Assembly (NCBI GenBank): GCA_012295275.1
Contig: CM022665.1
Location: 43,016,152-43,080,151, forward strand
Origin: Chrysomallon squamiferum
Taxonomy: Eukaryota; Mollusca; Gastropoda; Neomphalida; Peltospiridae
Direction: 5' to 3'
Length of the DNA: 64,000 bases
Shown here in pieces: positions 36,801 to 50,567 of the stretch (positions are counted from its first letter, which is position 1; the number at the start of each line of letters is the position of its first letter). The translations under genes were made by a program, and so were the position numbers. The notes below the pieces were generated by a model. That model saw nothing but the letters and a program-made list of their open reading frames with translations, did not search any database and was not told where the DNA came from.

Positions 36801-39800
36801 ATCAATACAATAACCCAGACACAGAAACAGAACTCCAGATTCTCTTCGAGAGTTACCTCGCCACCAGCTCCACAGTCACAAATTTGATCTGTGTATTTTT
36901 AACTGCTTTGTTTGTAAGAAAGTGAGTGCTATTTATTTATTTACTTACTTAATTACTTACTTACTCGTTTATTTATTTATCTGTTGATTAAAATATTTGT
37001 TTATTTATTTATTTACTTCTTTGTTCATTGTATTTAGTTTGTTTTTCTTTGTTTTGTTATTTTTGTTTTTATAATATTTAGGTGGACTGTTGGTTACAAT
37101 ATTCTTGATTAAGAACCAACATAATCCATTTATCTTGTAACTGCAAGAAATTGAATATATAATTTTTTATGGTTATATTAACTAAAATATGTGATAACAA
37201 TATGACATGAATTTTAAGACATATGATTTAGATATATGATATGAAACACTATGATATGAAATTTTTTTATTTTATGGCTAATTGCTTGTCACTTTTATTT
37301 TTTATTTTTTAGAATCTCACTGAAAGTTCGAATGGTGTTTTCCCTAGTATTTATTGCTGTTTTATTTGCAGTAACTTCTGCACTTGTCAAAATTGATTCA
37401 GACAAGTGTAAGTTTTCATTTTGAAATTTACATTATTAACTCTGATTACTATAAGTTAATATATTGTTCTTAGTAATTGTGTTACTTAAATCTGTGTTAA
37501 TAATTAGTTTTATTTTTAGTAAATTATTAAAAAAAAGTAAATTTTGATTACATTATATGTGTATATTTGTAAATACACCTGCAAGCAAACACACACACAT
37601 TTGCATTATATTAATTTATAAGAAATAATTTTCACAGAATGTTATTATAGCTCTTCAGATAAATATTATATAAAACAGAAATTTTATTAACATCCTGTAA
37701 ATCTGTAAATATGCTATTTATACAGTTGCACAAAAATGTTATTTCTCTTTCTGTTTTTATATTTATAATTTATTTTTTCATTTATTTATTTTTTATTTTT
37801 TTTCAGGGCAGAAAATCTTTTTTATTGTAACCATTGTTTCTGCAGCTTTAATAAATGGTATGTATTAGAATATAGCTTTTCCTGATCTAACCAGTGTCCC
37901 ACAAATGGTATATAGAAGGCCATTGTATTTGTTTTTCCAATTAGGAAGATGCTTACAGAGAATAATTTGATGCTATTGCATTAGAACCCACCAAAACCAA
38001 CCAAATATTGAATTTTATTAAATTAATTTGTCCAGACTTCATATTTCTCAAGTTATTGAATTTATTATCAAATGTTTACAGAAATAAATCAGATTTTATT
38101 TATAATTTTAGTATTATTTTCACCTCATTAAATATTAAATATGACAAACACTCTGTCTATTTCAGGTGGCACGGCTATTTTAACAGGTTCTATATTTGGA
38201 TTTTCTTGTCGCTTTCCTATGGCCTATACCCAAGCAAGCATGACAGGACAGGCATGTAGACATTTTTTATTTTTTATTTAATATAAATTTAATATGTTTA
38301 ACAACAACAAAAACTATATTTATTAATACTTTTCTGTTGTAGTTAATTTATTGCTGGTAAAATACATACATTGCAGTTCTGAATAATAATCTCATAAATA
38401 TATAAAACCGCACCTTTAGTTATCATAAAATTTACACAGAAGAAAAAAAAAGGGTTTATTTAAAGTGGTGCATCATAATATGGAGGTGACATTTTTCTCA
38501 GTGATATTGAAAGTATGTATCTATAGTTTTGTTAGACTTTAATATACATAAAATGTTGATATTGCTTCACAGTACATCATCAGAGATAGACTTAATAAAA
38601 GTCCATTTTAATAAGGAAAAATAGACTGCAGATCAAGAGCTTTACTTTTTACCAAATATATTAAAGCTAAATTGCATATTTGTTAAGTAAAAAGAATAAT
38701 AATAATGAAACTTTTAAAAGTTATTATTTTTGTCTTTATACATTTTTTTTTTTTTTTTTTTTTATAAAATCAAAAGTAATGTTGTTAAATAAAATCCACC
38801 ATTAATTTTATGTTTTAGGTTAACCACAGTACTAAAATAATTTAATTTTAGGCCATAGGAGGAACGTTTGCGGCTGTTGCTGGTATTTTGTCAATAGCAG
38901 GTGGCTCGACTGTCATTAACAGTGCTTTTGGGTACTTCCTCACTGCCACTGTCATCAGTGTCATGAGTGTATTTGCTTATGTGCTCTTGTATTATTTGGT
39001 AAGTTGTCACATTTGTGACATACTCTGCAGTACTTTATAATTATTTTTGGTTAGAAGTTTAGTCGTAAGCAACAAACAAATTTCACAATATACTTCAGTA
39101 ATTATGCTGTGTTTTGTTTGTGTTCAAATATACTGATGCAAAAACAAATACAGTTTGTTGATAACACAGATTTTGTGTCTTTTATTATATATATATGTAT
39201 ATATTTATATTTTCTTCAAAATGTATTAGGTAATTAAGCACACTAATATCACAGATTTTGTCTTTTATTTTATATTGATGAATGTATTTCTGTGTGTGGG
39301 TGTGTTTATATATATATTAATATTATTATTTGTTTTATTATAAAAATATTTTTATCTCAAAATGTATTGGGTAATTAAACACATTCATACACTAGCTTTT
39401 TTTATCATCACTGTATTACCCGTTTGTTTGATAGGTTATTTCATTCATTTATTTTCATTGACATCTTACAAATAACAGAATTTATTTTGTTTTATTTTAA
39501 GAATATCAAGATAATTCAGTTGTTTTATTTTTATTTTCTCTTTCAGCCATATTCAAAATATCATATGTCTGATGAAAGTAAGAACTTTTTCTCAAATTTG
39601 ATCTATTGCTTTAGACATAAACTCAAATATGATAAATATTTTAGTGTTTGCAATACTTTTTTGAGAATACTGTTATTATTTTTTAATCTTAAATCTTTTT
39701 ATTTTTTTTAAAAGAAAAGAATCTAAGAAAAAAAAATTGCCTTTTAGCATTGAAAACAGAACTTAAAAGGTTCATATGAAAAAAAGAAGGAAAATTTTTG

Positions 39801-42800
39801 GTTATTAATTTTATTATTATATTCTCTCAGCAGTTTAGTATATTAGAGGAAAAAACATATCTAAATAAACATTTTCAAAAAAGAAGGAGCGAAAAGACAT
39901 AACAAATACTTGGCATGAATATTTTTAATGATCCTTCAGTTTCCAATGCTATCTGCATCAAATCTATCCCAATATTTATACCTAACAGAATGATAATTAT
40001 TGTTTTGTATCTTGACTTTATTTATCTTTCTTTTCAGTTTCTGATATAAAAGCTTTGAATGAAAATGAAGACATACCATTACCAGTTCAGGGAAATCGTG
40101 AATTTTATGGAGAAATTATTAACCGAGTAAATATATATTTAAAATTCTTCTTGTCTGCTGTCTATCTGTCTGTCTGTTTCTTTGGGTTTTTTTTTTTTTA
40201 TTCTGTCTGCTTGTCCTCTTTTCTATCTTTCTGATAATCCATCTGCCTGTCTATCTGTTTCTATCTATCTGTCTGTACATCTCTCTGCCTGTTTGCTGAT
40301 CTCTCTCTTTTTTCAGTAAAAACTTAGTCTGTTTATCATGATATATTGGTCTTGTGCTTTTATGATACCCTTTTTAGATTTATTGTCTTTCAAAATTTTT
40401 ACTATGAAATTTATTGTTGATATGGAAACAAGTTTTTACTGTGTGTCTTACTTTGGAATTTGTTGTGGATTTGGAAACAAGTTTTTAATGTGTGTATTAC
40501 TTTGAAATTTATTGTAGATATCAAAACAAGTTTTTACTGTGTGTATTACTTAGAAATTTATTGTAGATTTCGAAACGAGTTTTTACTGTTATTTTCAAAA
40601 TTATTGTAGATCTGGAAACAAGTTTTTACTGTTACCATGAAATGTATTGTAGATCTTGAAACAAAATTTTGAAAATTATTGTAGATCTGGAAACAAGTTT
40701 TTACTGTTACTTTGAAATGTATTGTAGATCTTGAAACAAGTTTTTACTGTTACTTTGAAATGTATTGTAGATCTTGAAACAAGTTTTTACTGTTACTTTG
40801 AAAATTATTGTAGATCTGGAAACAAGTTTTTACTGTTACTTTGAAATGTATTGTAGATCTGGAAACAAGTTTTTACTGTTACTTTGAAATGTATTGTAGA
40901 TCTGGAAACAAGGAGTAAGTGTTTGTTTGGTTTTTACTGTTACACTGGCAGTGTTTCCTGCAGTGTGCGCTGCTGTACGTTCTGTGTCTTACGTCAAAGG
41001 CGATAACTGGACAGGTGAGTTTGGCTAGTTAAAACAAGAAAGGTGAGGATTTAACAGTATAAATATTAGAAAAATAATTTAATAATAATAATAGTATGAT
41101 GATGATGATGGTGTTAATGATAATTGATTATTATGATGATGACAAATAATTTAATAGCTACTGTGCAAAAGTCAAATTAAAATCAATTATTTCGCAAAAT
41201 TTAAAAAAAAAAACACAATGCAGAATTGATATGTTAATAAAAATGAGTATAAAATCTTCAAACAAAAGTTCTTTTTTTTAAATATGCAATAAATATGATT
41301 GTTTATATAAAGAAACAAAATATTGTACTAAATAAAAACAAAATAAAAAATAAATCTTTTTTGTTATTTATTTTTTATTTTTTTATTTATTATTATTTAA
41401 TTTTTATTACTATTTTATTATGATGAACTAACAATATATGTGAAAAAAATTTCTTAAATAACCAAAAAATAACAAAAATAATATTTGTTAAGCAAAGTAC
41501 AACATAAAATTCAGTTATTTGTAAATCTTACAAAATATAATAAAATGGTCCTTTTTGGGTTTTTTTTTTGTTAATACTTCCGATCTAACTGTTTGTTATT
41601 TTTATATTTCAGATAAATATTTTACATCAGTTATATGTTTTCTCTTATTTAATATCGGGGACTGGCTTGGAAGAACTGCCACAACCTGGATTAGATTTGT
41701 AAGAATAATCTTTAACATAGATTAAAAATCTTGGCATGTATATACACTCAAAGAAAAAACTTTTTTTTTTTTTTTTTTTTGGTAACAAATTATCATATGC
41801 CAACTGTTTCTGTATTGTTTCAATAACTGTTCATTCAGTCTACAGCCATAATTATGAGACATTATCTTTTTATTATATATTTAAAAAAAAAATTTTTTAT
41901 GGATAATCTGGTTTATAAACATTTCAGTAGAAATGCATTACAATAATTTTTACTTAAATAAGCTGAAAGAATTAGGAAATTTATGATAAAAAAATTAGGA
42001 AAAGATCTTGCTTCTAATCAGCTAGAACTTTCATTATTATTATTCTTTTCTTCTTTTTTTTTGACAATTTCATATCAGTTATATTAATATCACTTAGGGT
42101 TTTCCAAATTATCAGAAAATTTGTGATTTTTTAATATAAAAAATATTTGCGTTTAAATATTTAGATTTTTTTTTTATCAGCATTTTCTAACACTTGTTTT
42201 TTCTGGGGTTTTTTTTTATCTGAACACTATTAGATTTTAAAAAATTTGTTTCAACATTTTTTTTTTATCCAAACACTATTAGATTTTAAAAAATTTGTTT
42301 CAACATTATATTATTTGTTTTCACAAGTATATATTTACCTCGGATGACTTTTAGTCTTTTTGTTTTATCATTAAACTATTAGATTTTAAAAAAATTTGTT
42401 AACCCTGTGCTGTAACATAACTGTATTAGATTTTTAAGATTTTTTTATTGAATTTATATTATTTATTTTGTATTATTATAGTATATATTAACCTGGGCGA
42501 CTTTTTTTCTTCTTTTTTTTCTAATCATAAACCTATATTAAATTTCTTAATAATTGTATCAATGTTATAATATTCTTTATTTTATATTATTTTTTAATTT
42601 TTTTTAATTTTTATCTAACACATACATGTTTATCTGGGTTTTTCAAATAATTTTTTTTTTAATATCAGCATGTATTTATTTTTTTTTTTTTTTTTTTTTT
42701 AAATTTCAGCCAAACGACAGACATTCTTCCATCATGTTGCTGCTGTGTGTTCTTCGCGTTGTCTTGATACCTCTAATCATGTTTTGTAATGCTGTTCCCA

Positions 42801-43879
42801 GACATCACCTACCAGTCATATTCTCACACGATGCAATACCTATAACTTTTATCTTACTCCTTGGCTTGACTAATGGATATTTAGGAACAAGAGTAATGAT
42901 GTATGCTCCACAGTAAGTGAAACAAAAATTCCAATAATATACGAATAATCAAGAAATTAACTCTTTAAGTGAATTTAGAACAATATTAAATGAAATAAGT
43001 TGTTCAGGAATTGGTCTGGGAAAATTCTTTAACATAACAGCTGCCATAAATACTGCTAGACTAGTGCAGTGTTTAGGCTGTGAATGTATATCATGCAGTA
43101 TTTTGGTATAAAAAGAAAAAAGAAAATGAAGCTGAAATTGTTACTGAGATGAAAAAATAAACAATGCATTGACTGCAATACTCATAGGAAAAGAAATCCA
43201 TGCTACACACATACATACACACAAACACATAACATCACTCTACAAGTATATATAATGTACTTACTAAAATATTTTTTTTATTTTCACTGACTCATCTGAA
43301 AACAGACTTCACTTACATACAAATAAATGTTCAATCCCTCAGTTACTTTTATATGATATATCTTATCACAAGTACCATACCAGTACATGTTAATTAAGTA
43401 TTTTTGTTGTCTGTTTTTATTTCACAACTATTATATAGACATGTGTGTATATATATATAAATTAGGTCTCAGTAAGAAAGTGTAAAATTTCAGAATAATT
43501 AATAGTTAAACTTAAATAAAATCACTGAATAATTGTTAATTAAATTTGAATACAATCACTGAAAAATTATTAATTGAATTTAAATAAAGTTACTGAATAA
43601 TTATGCATTAACACTGAATAAAATCACTGAACTATAGTTTGAATACAATCACTGAAATTATTAATTGAATTAAATAAAGTTACTGAATAATTATTCATTA
43701 AAACTGAACAAAATCACTGAACTATAGTTCTTTATCTTATTTCATTATTTTCTTTTGTTTGTTTCAGACGAGTAACATTTCTACAAGCGGAAGCAGCTGG
43801 TGTCATAATGGCTTTCATGTTGACTCTGGGATTAGCCCTAGGCTCAGGTTTATCCTTCTTGTTATTCAAACTGCTGTGA
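31821..43879 (+). CDS. SLC29A3: Equilibrative nucleoside transporter, ENT3 type, 13 coding exons
   Basis: Exons: 31821-31939, 35981-36062, 36761-36921, 37313-37407, 37807-37857, 38166-38251, 38852-38998, 39547-39577, 40038-40126, 40900-41014, 41613-41698, 42710-42912, 43768-43879. This gives 458 residues (human ENT3 has 475) with phase agreement throughout. Membrane segment 1 carries the ENT signature LPWNFF. Next come FKLRNTS and ESYLATSSTV, which match ENT3 better than ENT1. Later segments include FNIGDWLGR, LTNGYLG and EAAGVIMAFMLTLGLALG, all typical of the family. The N-terminal cytosolic tail has E17-NNV-LL22, an acidic dileucine [DE]xxxL[LI] signal as used by ENT3 for late endosomes and lysosomes. 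The protein probably exports nucleosides from lysosomes. The intron after exon 6 has a GC donor (GACAG before GCATGT). Exon 10 is preceded by a minisatellite that copies its acceptor. SLC29A1/2-like identity is less likely. Confidence 0.93.
32929..33248. mobile_element. Candidate MITE with terminal inverted repeats
   Basis: The left end GTTACCATGGTTGTAACT and the right end, read in reverse complement as GGTAACCATGGCTGTAACT, are inverted repeats; the similarity extends inward to ATGAGGCA. The element is about 320 bp and has no coding capacity. Relatives lie at 34665-34887 and, inverted, near 56190-56245. Target-site duplication is not clear because the flanks are AT-rich. A non-autonomous DNA transposon is the likely class. 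Confidence 0.5.
33853..33898. repeat. (CA)n microsatellite
   Basis: Uninterrupted dinucleotide run within the first coding intron of the transporter gene. Confidence 0.95.
34665..34887. mobile_element. Truncated relative of the 32929-33248 element
   Basis: Shares ACATGGCTGTAAC at the left, GAGGCAAATGAG, an internal CACTGAATGAAT block and ATCAGACATCAAACAGG, in the same order as the element at 32929. It stops before the right inverted repeat. Confidence 0.45.
36236..36620. repeat. Minisatellite of about 52 bp in transporter intron 2
   Basis: Seven or so imperfect units with AACTCACTACTAAAAACTCA and CAGTAGGCTATAATATAGG, including shortened units near 36360-36420. Confidence 0.85.
40400..40915. 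repeat. Minisatellite that copies the exon-10 acceptor of the SLC29A3-like gene
   Basis: About ten units of 43-50 bp, most with ATTGTAG-ATCTGGAAACAAG or a one- or two-base variant, then TTTTTACTGTTACTTTGAAA. The last unit supplies the real acceptor (ATTGTAG at 40893-40899) and the first codons of exon 10 (ATCTGGAAACAAG). Exon 10 itself also contains GTTTTTACTGTTACACTGG after a 17-base insert, so the unit appears derived from the exon boundary. Confidence 0.85.
43495..43735. repeat. Tandem AT-rich repeat in the last transporter intron
   Basis: Two to three long units built from GAATAAAATCACTGAA and AATAAAGTTACTGAATAA blocks, ending 30-40 bases before the last acceptor. Confidence 0.7.
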
Positions 43880-44330
43880 TGCAAGCCATTTCCTCATTAC
43901 CGAACAATCATAAAACCATGTGTGTGTGTTTTTTAAAACAATGGTGACACACAGTGAACACCAGCTTATTCAATAACCAGTTGTCTTCAAAGACGTGCAC
44001 TTTGTGCAGTATTTTTTTTAATATGTGGTATATTAGTGTAATCTCTGTTGATGTTTGATATTATTGGCAATTCAGACAAAACGGCTGTGTACAGATGACT
44101 GAAATTATAAATTATTTCTGTATATTTTGCCTGAGTGAGAGTACTTATATATATTTTTATAAAAGCAAACAAATTTTTTTTTAGTTTTTATATAATATTT
44201 GTATGTAGTTCTTAAATTTAGATATAATTAAGTAGTAACTAGATTTACATTTGTACACTGCGTTCAGTAATTCCTCCTTTTATTTGTTGAGAGAGTTGTT
44301 GAATGTAATGTGCAAAAACGGACAGAAACA

Positions 44331-44336
44331 AATAAA
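44331..44336 (+). terminator. Candidate polyadenylation signal of the SLC29A3-like gene
   Basis: AATAAA about 450 bases after the stop, followed within 30 bases by a GT/T-rich stretch, as expected for cleavage signals. Confidence 0.5.
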
Positions 44337-45781
44337 TTATTCAGTTGTAAAAAACAAAATGTTTTGTGATATATATATATTTTTTTATTCTTCATGGTAT
44401 TTAGAGCAGGAATATCATTAGATATTTATTTTAAAAAAAATGTCTAGCCTATCATAACTTTGAGAACTCACCCAACCAGGATGTAAACTGAAGGAGCCAA
44501 GTCACAAATAATTTTAAATTTTTAAAACAGTGCCTTCATATATGCATATTCAGTTTTTAAAAAAAGTTATTATAATTTCTGCTGATTTACAAAATGTCTA
44601 AATCATAAATGCAGACAGGTTCTTCATATTTTCAAGATCAAAGTGCCAACAGTGTAACAAATTTCTCTAGTCTTCTGATTAATTATTATTAATGTTATTG
44701 TTATTATTATTAATTATTTTTTTAATTTTTTTTTATTATTTTTTTTTTTTGTGTGACATAGTTGGTGTAACTGTACTACTATTATTATAGCTGGTGTAAT
44801 GCAGGATTTAACCAGGCTGAAACACAAATCCTAAGTCACATTAAGAACACAGGATAAACATTTTTTTTATGTAAATCCAGATTTATTAATTACAGAACAA
44901 TACTGTTAAATAGGTTTATCACAGTCCACAACAATAAATAATAAAAACTTAATTAGCTAACAAAGTTTGAAATAGTAAACATTGTACAGATCAAAATGTG
45001 TACAATATGTTCATCCATCTAAAAAAAAAATAATAATCTTTTTTTTTTTTTTTTTTTATAAACTGACTATAATATCTGGTCCTGTATATTTGTTTAGGTC
45101 AGGTTTATGAATAATTTTGAATTATTGTCAGTTGTATATATAAAATATATCAGTTTAAAGAAACATTTTATTGGTTTGAACTGTCTCACATTAGATCATC
45201 TTTAAAATTTATTGGTGAACTACAGATGTCAACCGTCATTTAAATGTCAAAATAAAATCTAATTTTAATTTATTTCACATTTATAATTATTTTGAGATTG
45301 ATGTTATCTTCTGATATATATTATAAATTTTAAAAAAAATTTAAAAATTAAAAATTTAGTCTATAATTATCAATAACAAGAAAAACAAATGAAACTGCAT
45401 TTTAATTTTTAATTCCCCCACTGTTTTTCATTTCAGTAATACATAGGATCTAAAAATAAAAATCTGCATTCTGCATCTAACAATATATTTGCATATATTT
45501 TTTGGTTTTATATTCTCAAGCAGTAGAAAATGTAATAAAGACTTCATTCTTTATCTCACAAAGCCTTTTAAACATTTCTTTTTCACTTTACTATATCACA
45601 GATCAATACAAAATAGCTGCATGGGTTTCATGACAGAATATTAACAAGTTTCACATCCTTCCAAGAGATAATTGTTATTTGTTTTCTTAATACTTATCTG
45701 AACTGATACTGAAAGAGACAAGCCACATACATTTAGTATCACAATACTGATGTTACAAAAACATGGGAAAGAAAGATATAA

Positions 45782-46030
45782 TGGCAGTCCTAATGAATTA
45801 CCATGATCAATTTGCTAAAATAGTGTCATTCTTTATATTTAGCAAAGATTTCACTCCAGTTCTAATAAAATGGCAGCCATGATGAACTACTATGGTCAAC
45901 TTGCCAAATTACTGACATACTTTATAATTAGCAAAGATTTAACTCCAGTTCTAATAAAATGACAGCCATCATGAACTGCCATGGTCATCTCTCCAAATTA
46001 CTGACATACTTAATACTTAACAAAGATTCG
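45782..46030. repeat. 89-bp tandem repeat, about three units
   Basis: TGGCAG or TGACAG recurs at 45782, 45871 and 45960, each followed by similar GATGAACTACTATGGTCAA and ACTCCAGTTCTAATAAAA blocks. Confidence 0.85.
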
Positions 46031-46135
46031 ACAGAAGTACTGTCATAAAACAATAAAAAGGGAAGAATGTAAAATGTATTCAAGCAATATGTTCACATTA
46101 ATAAACAAATCCAACAGTGTCGCAGGTTTTTCCAA

Positions 46136-47715
46136 CTATGATGCTAACTGTCCCTCCATGCTGGGTTGAGGAGCAATGTTTGGAACAACAGGGCGTCGGC
46201 TGAATTCATCTGAAACCTGAGACTGAGTCAGAAATGTTCGGTCTTCTTGATTCCTGAAATTGTTAAAGTGAGAAGTTTCAGTTTATTCCATCATGAAATA
46301 AAACAAGAAAAAAAAGATGAAATATAGATTTCCTCTTGAAACACTCAACTAAAATGTTAATATGAAAGCATTAAAAAAAAAAGATCATCCTAATTTTCTG
46401 TTACCTATTTTGTAGTAAATTTGCTTGTAAATTTTATTTTAATATCTTTTGAATTTTGTTATTTTAATTTTAATTTTAATTTCACAGTTCAGAAATAACA
46501 GCAATAGCATTTCACTATTTCATCCCATGGAGAAATTCAAAATTCTTAATATTGGTAAAACATTTACATAAAATCTGTCATTCTTATAATTATTAATAAC
46601 CAACACCTTCATAATGTAAAAAACCTATAACACACTGACATTGTTTTTTCAAAGAATTAATCATAAGGCCTGCTATTGTAGATAAATATAAACTGCTATT
46701 TTCTGAAGACTTATTCTTTTTCTCTTTTTTATTTACAATACATTCTCACTGATTTTTCTAAAAACATTTTATAAAAAGAATTACAAGGATGGTTTTAACA
46801 TAACTGGCGTGATTTGCTTATAATTTATGTCCACATCTGTTTATCTTATTAGTGGTCATAAAAATTAAGAAATACATTAATCAAATTTCTGTTTTGATAT
46901 GCATACAGACTTCAACCTTTTAATGTTTAAATCTGCACATCTGGCTATTTCCTATTCTAGACACTGCCCAAGATATGTGCATCCACATACAGCACATACC
47001 ATGATATTTCATCATATACTAGTCGAGACAAACAAGATTACTGACCCATTCTAGACAATACCCAAGATATATGCATCCAAGTATGGCACATACCATGATA
47101 TTTCATCATATACTAGTTGAGACAAACAAGATTACTGACCCATTCTAGACAGCTCCCATCATATACTAGAACATGTTTATTGACCCATTCTAGACAGTGC
47201 CCAAGATACATGCATCAAACTACAACACACCTGTGATATTTCACAATTTACAAGAAAAACAAGTTAAACCAAAATAAACAGCCCGGTTTTGAACATTGCT
47301 GAGGACAGATCCCCAGATCCTGCAGACATCAGCCTGCTCTTGCACAACACAATAATAATAATTAAACAAACATCTGTTGTCGCCACTTACTCCTCTCCTT
47401 GTGTGATGCTGAGACGCCCGTGGGTCTGGTTGCCGGGTGGGGGTTTGGGCTGCTGGCCTGTGTCTGCCCCATTCATTTTGGCGAAGAGGTATCGCAGAAC
47501 CCGCTCTTTCTGCTCCCACGTCAGGTCTGAGATGTCCACTTTACCTCCCACATTGTACCTGATAAACAGACAAGCATTTTAAATATGGCTTGAAACATGT
47601 TTGTTGAATCTGTGCTAAAGTAATTAGGTTAAAATTGAATGGTGATATTTAATGTGTATGTTGAAAATAGATTTAATTTTCTTAATATGTTTTTTTTTTT
47701 TTTTTTTTTTTTTTA

Positions 47716-47779
<64 letters not shown>

Positions 47780-50530
47780 TGTATGCATTAATAATCTATG
47801 ACTGAAAGACAGAATATTTTTACTTTATAACTAATATGTTATTAAAAGGTACGTGCACACTCGAGTCATAATAAAGCTTATTTATAATAAATTATAAAAT
47901 TAGCAAAAGTAATTATAATAAAGATTTATTTAAAAAAATCATAATAATATTTCTTTTTATTAAGAAAATTTATTTATTTTGATTTTTTTCTTAATTAAAA
48001 AAAAAATATATATATATTGTCATAAAAATATATGTAGACATAAATTATTTTGGATATCCAGACAAACATCTAGAGACTTACTTCAGTTGTTTCCTTTGTG
48101 ATTGAAAGGCATGAATGAAAAAATTGTTTTATTAGAGATAATTAATAAGAATACTGTCATGCAAGGGTAGATGCAGAATTTCATAAAATGAGACTACCAT
48201 CATTTAGAGATGAAATGAATTTAATTTCATAAAGATTTAATAGGAGTGGGCCAACTCCTGATCATATAACTGCAGGTGCTATGAGAGTTCAGATAAAGGA
48301 ATTAAGAATTACATAACATGGAAATGTTCACAGGAATATGACAAATTCAAGTGTTAAGGCTTTTTGCATTATGAGTAATAACAATAAAAACTGTTTTCTT
48401 TAACCCTTTTATGTCATTGGCAAGGTATCTATCTGCACATGCTAGAAGGCTACTGTTGGGGAGATATCTTGACATAATGCGCTAGCTTAAAAGTTATATT
48501 TCATTTACACAATTTTCCCTAAATACTCAAACATGAGCTGTACCAAAATCTGGCATCAAAAGGGTTAAAATATCAGGTAAAAAAAATTAATGCAATCTAG
48601 AAAACACTGTAGAATAGGTTCTAAAGAACATTAATACAGCAAGGTTGAAAAAAGTAACATAACCTAGAAAACACTGTAGGATAGGTTCTAAAGAACATTA
48701 ATACAGAAAGGTTGAAAAAAGTAACATAACCTAGAAAACACTGTAGGATAGGTTCTAAAGAACATTACTACAGCAAGGTTGAAAAAAGTAACATAACCTA
48801 GAAAACACTGTAGGATAGGTTCTAAAAAAACATTAATGCATGATGTACAGACATATATGCATGCTTAGATAAACACACACAAACATGTACAAACAACAAA
48901 TAAAACCAAGGTTTAATCTATAAAATATTATTTAAATTTAAAAAAAAACAATATTAATGGAACTGAATACAAAACAATATGTCACATGATATTAAAAAAA
49001 AAATTAAATAAATAACAAATAACATTAAACAGAACAAACAGCACATTTTAGAATTAATATAATAAACCAATGAAATCTCACACATTATAAAATCAAAGCA
49101 TTTAAAACGTTTTTTTTTGTTTTTGTTTTTTCCAAATATTATTCTTAAAACATCGGTTTTTAAATGTTATTTTTAACTTTATGAGTATACTGTATTTCAT
49201 ATTTGACAAAAATTAAGTAAATACAGAATAGTTTATTTCATAAGTTCCAGATTTATCATTTATATATCTTTTTATTTTACATTTTAAGAATTTACTTTGG
49301 ACTTTACTCCAACAAATTATTATATTTTATTTCATAAAAATTTACTTCTCATGTGAATTTATTATTAACAAAATTCTTTATTAATCTTTTATTTGTCTTT
49401 TTATTTTAGCTGTATGGATTTTCCTCTAGAGTTTAATGTGACTTACATTATTTTTTTATTTAATTTTAAAGATTCTACTTTTAGATTTATTATTTTTGAT
49501 AAATTATTCTTTAATTTTCTTTTAGGTTCATTATTAGTGATAAATTATTTTTTATCTTTTACTTTTAGAGATTCTTCTCTCGGGTCTGTTAATCATTATT
49601 GCTCTGTAAACTGATACTCACAGTCTTTCTGCAGCCTCCAGATCTTTGAACACGCTGTTTGTGCTGGTTTCTGATTTGACGAACGTCCTCACCTTCGGAT
49701 ACTCAGCTTTGCCTGCATGCGCAGCCAGCATCCGATGCTGATAAGCTATTCGTGCGTCGTGGCGATACTGATTCCTGATTGGTTGAAAAAAACAAATATT
49801 TGAAATTTTGAAATCACAGAACCAGTAGGAACGTTAACAAAATTCATAACCATAGAATGAAGAAACAAGATTTTGCTTGGAAAGATGTTAGAAATTATAT
49901 GGTTAAAATATACACTGAAATATTTAGTTCAAAGAAGATATACAAATTTATTTATTTCAGCAGTAAGATTTTCAATATGTTTTATTTTACTGTATTTTAC
50001 TTACCTTAAAAGATTTTTAAAAAATAAATTAATTAAAGATTAAAGAGAGGAAATTAAAGCAATCTAGAAGAAGACCGACATGACATATCTATAAAATACA
50101 ATCATTATTAAAACAAGGAAGACAGAAGAGGTTGCCTAATACACTATGGAAGATCAGGCAAATTCTAACTACTACTAGAGGTTTTCTGATACTAAAAGTA
50201 CTGGTATGAAAAATTAATATGACCAGACTTTGTAAAAAGAATTAACGTATTTTATTTATTAAATAAAAGTGTATTTATATAAAATTATTTAATTATCAGA
50301 GCTTGATAAAATTATACTGGTTTTTAAAATGAATATATTATTTTATTAAATCTCTTAATCTTTATGTTTCAAAACAAACTTAAAATTTCAACTTGTTATA
50401 TAATATAATGCAGTTACCTAATCAATTTAAAGTTAATTAATAATGAGTTTGTTAATAATTACATGACATTTCAACATGAAAATGTTAAATAATAATAATA
50501 ATATTAATAATAATTATTATTATCAATATC

Positions 50531-50567
<37 letters not shown>

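Larger units (their letters stand above)
43880..46135. other. Convergent 3' flanks of SLC29A3-like gene and BBOF1
   Basis: This is the region between two convergent stop codons. It holds the transporter 3' UTR with AATAAA at 44331-44336, poly-A/T tracts, and three 89-bp tandem units at 45782-46030. No other gene was recognised. Confidence 0.6.

Noticed and set aside
47241-47582. Overlapping open frames on both strands over BBOF1 exon 10
   Set aside because: They are shadows of the true BBOF1 reading frame, which matches the family and splices in phase.
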